DNA of 64,000 nucleotides from Cellulomonas chitinilytica (GTDB lineage: Bacteria > Actinomycetota > Actinomycetes > Actinomycetales > Cellulomonadaceae), in the NCBI RefSeq assembly GCF_016862675.1, contig NZ_BONK01000003.1:124001-188000 (forward strand), written 5' to 3'. This document shows positions 57,618 through 64,000 of this stretch, in pieces. Within the stretch, counting starts at the first letter, position 1. Each line of letters starts with the position of its first letter. A program made the translations under genes and the position numbers. The notes under the pieces are model-generated. The model saw nothing but the letters and a program-made list of their open reading frames with translations. It was not told where the DNA came from and made no database searches.

Positions 57618-57623
57618 ACCCTA
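57618..57623 (-). promoter_or_regulatory. -10 element TAGGGT of the pyr operon
   Basis: Minus-strand TAGGGT lies about 60 bases before the pyrR ATG, giving a leader of roughly 54 bases that contains the PyrR-type hairpin. No clear -35 is seen. Confidence 0.45.
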
Positions 57624-57712
57624 CCGTGCGGGCGCGGGCGACCCCGCGCTCGTCCAGGTGCGGCGTCCGTCACGTCGTGGCGTGCGGACCGGCACCGACA
57701 CGCGTCACCCGG

Positions 57713-60055
57713 ATGCCACTCATATCGGACTCACAGGCAGCCGATGAGACAGTCGTGCTCGGGTCCGTACCGGTGTGGGTCACCGTCCTCCAGCTGCTCA
57801 CCGCAGGTCTGGTCGGCGGTTTCGCCGTGCTCCAGTGGGTGTGGTGGCGCGACGGCATCAGCCGGGCGGAGGCCACCTGGTCGATGGCCTGGTCCGTCGA
57901 CATCTGCCTGATGCTCCTGGCAGGCGGCCTCTACGCCGTGGCCCCCTCCGGGGTGGTGCGCGAGGTCCTCGTCTTCGCGCACTCCTTGCTCCTCGGCGGC
58001 TTCCTGCTCCTCGCCCTCCCCGCGACCCGCGCGCTCGGCCGGGGGCCCTCGGTGCGCTGGTGGATGATCGCGACGGCCGCTCTGCTCGTCGTGCGTGCCG
58101 TGCTGTGGTGGACCCCGCTCGACGGCTCGCGCGACGCGGCCCCCAGCCCGCTCGCCGTCGCCCTGCTCCTGACCCCCACCGCCGTCGTCGTCGCGTACGT
58201 CGTCGTCGCGGTCGGGCGCACCCGGCTCACCGCCCTCGGCGCCCTGCTCGTCACGGCCGGCGCCGAGTCGCTCGGCCTCATGACCCTCGGCATCGTCATG
58301 CCCGGTCACGTCGTCTCCACGCGGGCCACCGCGCTGTGGGCCGTCCCGCTCGCCCTCGGGCTCCAGGCGCTCGGCCTCGTCCGGCTCCGCCAGGCGCAGC
58401 ACGCCGCCCGCCGCCAGCACCGGATGCGTGACTCGCTCGCCGCGCTCTCGAACACCGCGTGGTTCGCGAAGGACGCCGACGCGCTCCTCCTCAAGGCCCG
58501 CGACGACGTCCGAGCGGTGCTCGGCGACGAGACCATCGAGGGGTCGCTGCGCCCGATCTCCCACGGCCGCTACGTCGCCGAGCTCTTCTCCCCCGCCAAG
58601 GTCGAGCACGGCCCGCGCGAGCGCGCGTTCCTCGTCGACATGGCCCAGCTCGTCGCCACGGCGGCCGAGCGGTACCACCTCACCGACCGGCTCAACCAGA
58701 CGGCCTTCGCGGACCCGCTCACCGGGCTGCCGAACCGGCGTTCCGTGCAGCGTCACCTGGCCGACATGCTCGACCGCGCGAACGTCGAGCGCACGCGGGT
58801 CTCGCTCGTCTACTGCGACCTCGACGGCTTCAAGCGGGTCAACGACGTGCTCGGCCACTCCGCCGGCGACGCGATGCTCATGCGTGTCGCGGACTACCTG
58901 CGCAGCATCGCCACCGGCGAGGACACGTTCGTCGGGCGGCTCGGCGGCGACGAGTTCGTCATGGTCGTCTCACGGGCGCCGCAGGACGTGGACCTCGTCG
59001 TGCTGGCCCGCCGGATCCGCGAGGGGTTCATCGACCGCGCGCTCGGCAGCCGGCCCGCGCGGCTCACCGTCGGTGTCGCCACCTGGGTGCCCGGCGACAT
59101 CGTCGACGCCGACGCGCTCGTGTCCCACGCCGACACCGCGATGCTCGAGGCGAAGCGCTCCCGGACCGGGTTCCGGGTGTTCGACCGCGCCCTGCGCCGC
59201 CGGGTCGAGGCCGACCGGCACCGCCGGGTCGCGCTCGAGACCGCCGTCGAGGACGGCCACTTCACCGCGTACTACCAGCCGGTCGTCGACGCCCGCACCC
59301 TCGAGGTGGTCCAGGTCGAGGCGCTGGCCCGCTGGGACCACCACGGCCACCTCATCCTGCCCGCCGACTGGCTCGAGCTCGCGGAGGAGTCCGGCCTCAT
59401 CGTGCCGATCGGCCTGTCGGTGCTCTCGCACGCCCGCAGGTCGCTGGAGCGGTTCCAGGTCCCCGTCGCCGTGAACATCGCAGCCCGCCAGCTCGCGGAG
59501 CCCGACGCGCTCGAGCAGATCGAGACCGCCTGGGGCGACGCGTACTGGGAGCACCTGACGCTCGAGATCACCGAGAGCGCGCTCGTCAGCACCTCGACCG
59601 CGGTGCCGGTGCTGTCCGAGCTGCGGGCCCGGGGCGTCCAGATCGCCGTCGACGACTTCGGCACCGGGTACAGCTCGATGTCCCGCCTGTCGCGGCTGCC
59701 CGTCGACTCGCTCAAGATCGACCGCTCGTTCGTCCGCGACGTCGGCACGGAACGCGGTCAGGGGGTCGTGCGGGCGATCATCGCGCTCGCCGAGACCCAC
59801 GGGCTCGACGTCGTCGCCGAGGGCGTCGAGCAGGCCTCCGACCTCACCGTCCTGGTCGACCTCGGTGTCGGCCGGGTGCAGGGCAACTTCCTCGGCCGGG
59901 CGGCGCCGAACCTGCCCGTGCGCGGGCCGCGACCGGTCACCGAGGCGATCCCCGTCGTCCCCGACCGGCCGCACAACGTCCGGCCGATCGGCGTCCCCCG
60001 CCCCGCTCCCGCACCCGAGGGCGGCCGGGTCGGGGTCGCACGCCGCACCCGCTGA
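57713..60055 (+). CDS. GGDEF-EAL cyclic-di-GMP signalling protein with seven-helix membrane domain
   Basis: A 780-residue signalling protein. Residues 18-225 contain seven hydrophobic helices; 230-325 look like a linker or small sensor; the GGDEF domain has an intact RLGGDEF (411-415), and the EAL domain has VEALARW (536-538), LEITESAL, DDFGTGYSS, LKIDRSF and EGVEQA, all intact. The RxxD inhibitory site before GGDEF is replaced by GEDT, so product inhibition is unlikely. It could make, break or both make and break c-di-GMP. The ATG at 57713 is a best guess; GTG codons lie on either side. It splits pyrR from nusB. Confidence 0.9.
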   Translation: MPLISDSQAADETVVLGSVPVWVTVLQLLTAGLVGGFAVLQWVWWRDGISRAEATWSMAWSVDICLMLLAGGLYAVAPSGVVREVLVFAHSLLLGGFLLLALPATRALGRGPSVRWWMIATAALLVVRAVLWWTPLDGSRDAAPSPLAVALLLTPTAVVVAYVVVAVGRTRLTALGALLVTAGAESLGLMTLGIVMPGHVVSTRATALWAVPLALGLQALGLVRLRQAQHAARRQHRMRDSLAALSNTAWFAKDADALLLKARDDVRAVLGDETIEGSLRPISHGRYVAELFSPAKVEHGPRERAFLVDMAQLVATAAERYHLTDRLNQTAFADPLTGLPNRRSVQRHLADMLDRANVERTRVSLVYCDLDGFKRVNDVLGHSAGDAMLMRVADYLRSIATGEDTFVGRLGGDEFVMVVSRAPQDVDLVVLARRIREGFIDRALGSRPARLTVGVATWVPGDIVDADALVSHADTAMLEAKRSRTGFRVFDRALRRRVEADRHRRVALETAVEDGHFTAYYQPVVDARTLEVVQVEALARWDHHGHLILPADWLELAEESGLIVPIGLSVLSHARRSLERFQVPVAVNIAARQLAEPDALEQIETAWGDAYWEHLTLEITESALVSTSTAVPVLSELRARGVQIAVDDFGTGYSSMSRLSRLPVDSLKIDRSFVRDVGTERGQGVVRAIIALAETHGLDVVAEGVEQASDLTVLVDLGVGRVQGNFLGRAAPNLPVRGPRPVTEAIPVVPDRPHNVRPIGVPRPAPAPEGGRVGVARRTR

Positions 60056-60096
60056 CCACCCGCTGACCCACCCGTCGACGACACCCCTCGAACGCA

Positions 60097-60139
60097 CGAC
60101 GCCCGCCCGCACCGACCGGGTCGGCACGAGCGGGCGTCG
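60097..60139. terminator. Bidirectional terminator between the GGDEF-EAL gene and nusB
   Basis: CGACGCCCGC and GCGGGCGTCG form a ten-base outer stem; CCGACC and GGTCGG form an inner stem. It lies between the two convergent stops at 60055 and 60154 and could end both transcripts. Confidence 0.7.
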
Positions 60140-60153
60140 GACCTGCTGGTGGG

Positions 60154-60570
60154 TCAGGCGAGCAGCGTCGGCTTCAGGTCGACGATCCGGCCGAGGAGGC
60201 CGTTGACGAACGCCGGGGAGTCGTCCGTGGACAGGTTCCGCGCGAGCTCGACGGCCTCGTCCACCGCGACGGCGTCGGGGACGTCGTCGTTGAACAGGAC
60301 CTCCCACGTGCCGAGCCGCAGGATCGCCCGGTCGACGGCCGGCATGCGCTCGACCGTCCACCCGTGCGCGTGCGTCGCGAGCAGCTCGTCGATGCGCTCC
60401 TGGTGCGCCACGACACCCTCGACGAGGTCCACGGCGTACTGCGGCAGCGCCGCCTCCGTGCCGGGCTCGGTGATGCGCTCGGCGAGCAGCGTCACCGGCT
60501 CCAGCCCGCGCTGGTCCGCCTCGAAGAGGACGTCGAGGGCCCGCTTGCGGGCCTTGCTCCGAGCAGCCAC
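60154..60570 (-). CDS. nusB: Transcription antitermination factor NusB
   Basis: A 138-residue all-helical protein that with NusE binds boxA RNA in rRNA operons. Family segments: MAARSKARKRALDVLFEADQ, AVDLVEGVVAHQERIDELL, MPAVDRAILRLGTWEVLFND and AVAVDEAVELARNLSTDDS followed by FVNGLLGRI. It starts two bases after the efp stop, the common efp-nusB arrangement. Confidence 0.95.
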   Translation of the reverse strand: MAARSKARKRALDVLFEADQRGLEPVTLLAERITEPGTEAALPQYAVDLVEGVVAHQERIDELLATHAHGWTVERMPAVDRAILRLGTWEVLFNDDVPDAVAVDEAVELARNLSTDDSPAFVNGLLGRIVDLKPTLLA

Positions 60571-60571
60571 C

Positions 60572-61135
60572 TCAGTCGTTCACACGGCCCAGGTAGCTGC
60601 CGTCGCGCGTGTCCACCTTGACCTTGGTGTTGGCCTCGAGGAACAGCGGGACCTGGATCTCGTAGCCGGTCTCGAGCGTGGCGGGCTTGGTGCCGGCCGA
60701 CGAGCGGTCGCCCTGCAGGCCGGGCTCGGTGTAGGTCACCTCGAGGACGACCGACGGCGGCAGCTCGACGTAGAGCGGCACGCCCTCGTTCGTGGCGACC
60801 ATCGTGCTCTGGTTCTCGAGGAGGAAGTGCGCGGCGTCCCCGACGGTCGCCTCCGAGACGTGGAGCTGGTCGAAGGTGTCCGTGTCCATGAACACGAAGT
60901 CCTCGCCGTCCTTGTAGAGGTACTGGTAGTCGCGCTTGTCGACGTTCGCCGTCTCGACCTTGAGGCCGGCGTTGAACGTCTTGTCGACGACCTTGCCGGA
61001 CAGGACGTTCTTGAGCTTGGTGCGGACGAACGCGCCACCCTTGCCGGGCTTGACGTGCTGGAATTCGATGACGGTCCACAGCTGGCCGTCGATCTTCAGC
61101 ACGATGCCGTTCTTGAGGTCGTTGGTGGTCGCCAC
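60572..61135 (-). CDS. efp: Translation elongation factor P
   Basis: A 187-residue tRNA-shaped factor that rescues ribosomes stalled at polyproline. Domain I has [20 protein letters not shown] and the tip loop [13 protein letters not shown] with the modifiable Lys; domains II and III follow, ending [26 protein letters not shown] lies ten bases before the GTG start at 61135. It leads nusB and lies downstream of the SatD/SatE-like pair. Confidence 0.96.
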   Translation of the reverse strand: MATTNDLKNGIVLKIDGQLWTVIEFQHVKPGKGGAFVRTKLKNVLSGKVVDKTFNAGLKVETANVDKRDYQYLYKDGEDFVFMDTDTFDQLHVSEATVGDAAHFLLENQSTMVATNEGVPLYVELPPSVVLEVTYTEPGLQGDRSSAGTKPATLETGYEIQVPLFLEANTKVKVDTRDGSYLGRVND

Positions 61136-61270
61136 GATCGTCGCTTCCTGTCGAGGGTTCTGAGCATCAGGCGGTCCGCCGGTGCGTGCTGGCAGCTGAG
61201 CAGCTCGTGCACGAGGGCCGGTCCGGCCGCAGACCGCCGATCATCCTACCGTGGCTCGCGTGCTGCCTCG

Positions 61271-61744
61271 TCAGGCGACCAGCAGCGCGGCCCCGTACCC
61301 GACGGCCGCCGCCCAGAACAGCGAGGCGAGCGTCCCGATCACGAACCGCTCGGACGCCCCGGGGTTCTCGCGGAGCTCGGGGTACCGGCCCAGACCCTTG
61401 ACGGCGACGACGACGGCGATCCCTTCGGGCTGCCCCACCAGCATGCACGCCGTCACGGCCAGCCGTTCGAGCACGCCGACCCACGTCCCGCCGCGCAGCA
61501 CCGCGCGTGCCCCGAGGCCCTCGGGGCCGTCGGACACGGCGAGCGGCGTGATGACCGGCTGGTCCGCGGGGTCCTGCCCGGCCCCGCGGGCGTGCGCGGG
61601 CGGGCGTCGCGGGTCGCCGCTCGGGGCCCCGGCGTCGGCCGACCGGGCGGCGAGGCGCAGGACGCCCATGACGACGAACCAGCCGCCGACGGTCGACACG
61701 ACGAGCGCCAGCACCACGAGGGCGGCGACGAGGGCTGCGGGCAC
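61271..61744 (-). CDS. SatE/DUF3307-like membrane protein
   Basis: A 157-residue membrane protein. It has an N-terminal helix (ALVAALVVLALVVSTVGGWF), a Pro/Ala-rich loop, and a conserved-looking C-terminal block: RGGTWVGVLERLAVTACMLV, GIAVVVAVKGLGRYPELR and ERFVIGTLASLFWAAAVGYG. This G-x-LER...AKG-x-x-RxxEL...IGTLxS pattern is the one I associate with DUF3307/SatE proteins paired with SatD. AGGAG precedes the GTG at 61744. It sits 43 bases after the SatD-like gene. Function unknown. Confidence 0.6.
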   Translation of the reverse strand: MPAALVAALVVLALVVSTVGGWFVVMGVLRLAARSADAGAPSGDPRRPPAHARGAGQDPADQPVITPLAVSDGPEGLGARAVLRGGTWVGVLERLAVTACMLVGQPEGIAVVVAVKGLGRYPELRENPGASERFVIGTLASLFWAAAVGYGAALLVA

Positions 61745-61787
61745 GCGGGGCTCCTGTCGTTCGGGTCACCGGGCCGCGGGTCGACGG

Positions 61788-62390
61788 TCAGGCGCCGCGA
61801 TCCTCCCGCACGCCTTCGGCGAGCGCCAGCAGCCGCGCGGCGGCACGTCGGGCCGCCTGCTCCTCCGTCCACAGGGCGGTGCGGAGCCGCTGGCTGACCG
61901 CCTGCTGCGACACGCCCAGCGACGCCGCCACGACCTCCTGCCGGACCTCCCCCGCGGACATCGCGTCCGCGACGACCCAGCCCGCCTCCGAGCGGCGGGC
62001 CGCCACGGCGGCGACGAGCACGAGCACCGCCTCGGCGTCCCGGCCGGCGCCGTCGTCGAAGCCACGCACGGCGAGCGGGACCGTGCGGGCGCGGCTCTTC
62101 GCCGCCTCGACGGCGGCGCGTGCGAGGACGAACGCGGGGCCGCCCGCCGCGCGGGCCGAGGCGGGCAGCGGCTCGTCCACGGGGCCGACGCCGATGCCGA
62201 CGCTCCACCCGCCGGTCCGCAGCACCCGCAGGGCCACGTCGACCGCCTCGGCCGGGTCGTCGTAGACGCCCTGCACCTCGTCGCCGACGGTCCGTTCGAA
62301 CGTCCGGACGGCGCGGCCGGGGTCGAGGTCGTGCAGCAGCTCGTCGACGCGGTCGCCGACCCGACGGCTGCCCCGCTGGTCGATGGTCAT
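61788..62390 (-). CDS. SatD-like helix-turn-helix protein
   Basis: A 200-residue protein. The N-terminal 130 residues resemble the SatD family: DQRGSRRVGDRVDELL, TFERTVGDEVQGVYDDP, GWSVGIGVGPVDEPLP and AFVLARAAVEAAKSRA. The C-terminus has a sigma-factor-like helix-turn-helix (EVVAASLGVSQQAVSQRLRTA), implying sequence-specific DNA binding. The ATG at 62390 (or GTG at 62399) follows an array of ACAAG/CTTGT half-sites, so autoregulation is likely. SatD was named from a streptococcal acid-tolerance operon; its activity is unknown. Confidence 0.65.
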   Translation of the reverse strand: MTIDQRGSRRVGDRVDELLHDLDPGRAVRTFERTVGDEVQGVYDDPAEAVDVALRVLRTGGWSVGIGVGPVDEPLPASARAAGGPAFVLARAAVEAAKSRARTVPLAVRGFDDGAGRDAEAVLVLVAAVAARRSEAGWVVADAMSAGEVRQEVVAASLGVSQQAVSQRLRTALWTEEQAARRAAARLLALAEGVREDRGA

Positions 62391-62403
62391 GACGATCACG
62401 ACG

Positions 62404-62449
62404 ACAAGGATCCACCCTTGTGCTTCGATACACAAGGGAAAGGGCTTGT
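62404..62449. promoter_or_regulatory. Repeated operator: two ACAAG-N8-CTTGT palindromes
   Basis: ACAAG at 62404, CTTGT at 62417, ACAAG at 62432 and CTTGT at 62445 alternate, giving two identical ACAAG-N8-CTTGT palindromes whose centres are 28 bases apart. The inner halves also form an eight-base-arm palindrome, CCCTTGTG-N8-CACAAGGG (62415-62438). The array fills the gap between aroQ and the SatD-like gene and overlaps the aroQ stop. Confidence 0.7.
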
Positions 62450-62889
62450 TACTGGCGACCGGCGATCGCGGCCAGGGCCAGCCGGTAGGAATCCAGCCCG
62501 AACCCCGCCACCGTCCCCGTCGCCACCGGCCCGATCACCGACACGTGCCGGAACGCCTCCCGCGCGTACGGGTTGGTGATGTGCACCTCGACCAGCAGCA
62601 GCCCGGCCTTCGTCACCTGCGCCGCGGCATCCCGCAGCGCGTACGAGTAGTGCGTGAACGCCGCCGGGTTGAGGACCACGTGCGCGCGCGTGTCGACCGC
62701 CTCGTGCAGCCAGCCCACCAGCTCCGACTCCTGGTCCGTCTGGCGCACCTCGACCTGGACACCCGCGTCCGCGCCCCACTTCTCCGCCGCGGCCGCCAGG
62801 TCCTCGTACGACGCGGACCCGTACACGTCGGGCTCACGCACCCCGAGCCGGCCGAGGTTGGGACCGTTGAGCACGAGCACACGCATCAT
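62449..62889 (-). CDS. aroQ: 3-dehydroquinate dehydratase, type II
   Basis: A 146-residue shikimate-pathway enzyme, dodecameric in the family. Motifs: [21 protein letters not shown] with the catalytic Tyr, [19 protein letters not shown], and [18 protein letters not shown] with the catalytic His. The ATG pair at 62889/62886 follows TAGGCT by seven bases, a leaderless pattern. It lies 42 bases after aroB. Confidence 0.95.
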   Translation of the reverse strand: MMRVLVLNGPNLGRLGVREPDVYGSASYEDLAAAAEKWGADAGVQVEVRQTDQESELVGWLHEAVDTRAHVVLNPAAFTHYSYALRDAAAQVTKAGLLLVEVHITNPYAREAFRHVSVIGPVATGTVAGFGLDSYRLALAAIAGRQ

Positions 62890-62896
62890 GAGACGC

Positions 62897-62902
62897 AGCC
62901 TA
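62897..62902 (-). promoter_or_regulatory. -10 element TAGGCT, leaderless promoter of aroQ
   Basis: Minus-strand TAGGCT is seven bases before the first ATG at 62889, in the short gap after aroB. Confidence 0.5.
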
Positions 62903-62931
62903 GGCGACCGTCGACCCCCTGGATGCGCCCG

Positions 62932-64000
<1,069 letters not shown>

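Noticed and set aside
60046..60069. Short direct repeat CACCCGCTGACC around the GGDEF-EAL stop codon
   Set aside because: A two-copy repeat of about a dozen GC-rich bases can arise by chance or slippage; no functional signal accompanies it.

Overview
The window reads as chromosomal DNA of a high-GC actinobacterium. Evidence: third codon positions are almost always G or C, GTG starts are frequent, and lineage markers are present (RbpA, mycobacterial-type IHF, the WYL pair PafB/PafC, HelY helicase, DUF3866, separate but overlapping lnt and ppm1, and a PriA without helicase motifs). The mix fits Micrococcales, perhaps a Cellulomonas-like organism; that family-level placement is inference. I see no rRNA, tRNA, CRISPR array or insertion sequence.

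Bases 1-4150 look accessory: the end of a GNAT acetyltransferase, an AraC regulator, a methyltransferase, an unrecognised gene behind an AT-rich palindrome, and a solitary tyrosine recombinase. Bases 4176-9503 hold a carbohydrate locus: a GT4 glycosyltransferase facing a tightly overlapping four-gene operon (GT4, all-helical glycosidase-like protein, GH130, mannose-6-phosphate-isomerase-type cupin). Bases 9629-18517 carry stress and detoxification genes, notably an AraC-VOC-UvrA-like-DUF1801-VOC run that resembles a drug-resistance module.

Bases 18692-32084 are envelope, RNA and regulatory functions: rbpA behind a SigR-like promoter, lnt-ppm1 for lipoprotein acylation and polyprenol-phosphate mannose, an amidohydrolase, helY, a diacylglycerol-kinase-like lipid kinase, tatA-tatC, pafB-pafC and DUF3866.

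Bases 32107-64000 are a long, almost wholly minus-strand housekeeping block: hisE-hisG; a riboflavin operon ribD-ribE-ribBA-ribH plus a PnuC-family transporter behind an FMN riboswitch; rpe, rsmB, fmt, priA, metK, coaBC, rpoZ, gmk and mihF; the pyrimidine operon pyrR-B-C-orf-carA-carB-pyrF with a PyrR-binding-like leader; nusB-efp; a SatD/SatE-like pair with a repeated operator; and aroQ-aroB, the last cut by the window edge. A seven-helix GGDEF-EAL protein is inserted on the opposite strand between pyrR and nusB.

Two regulatory themes recur. At least thirteen genes have a TAnnnT -10 element 6-8 bases before the start codon, the signature of leaderless transcripts. Several intergenic regions carry perfect palindromes that look like operators. 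The best candidates for undescribed biology are the GH130/GT4 locus, the SatD/SatE-like pair and the UvrA-like resistance-style operon.
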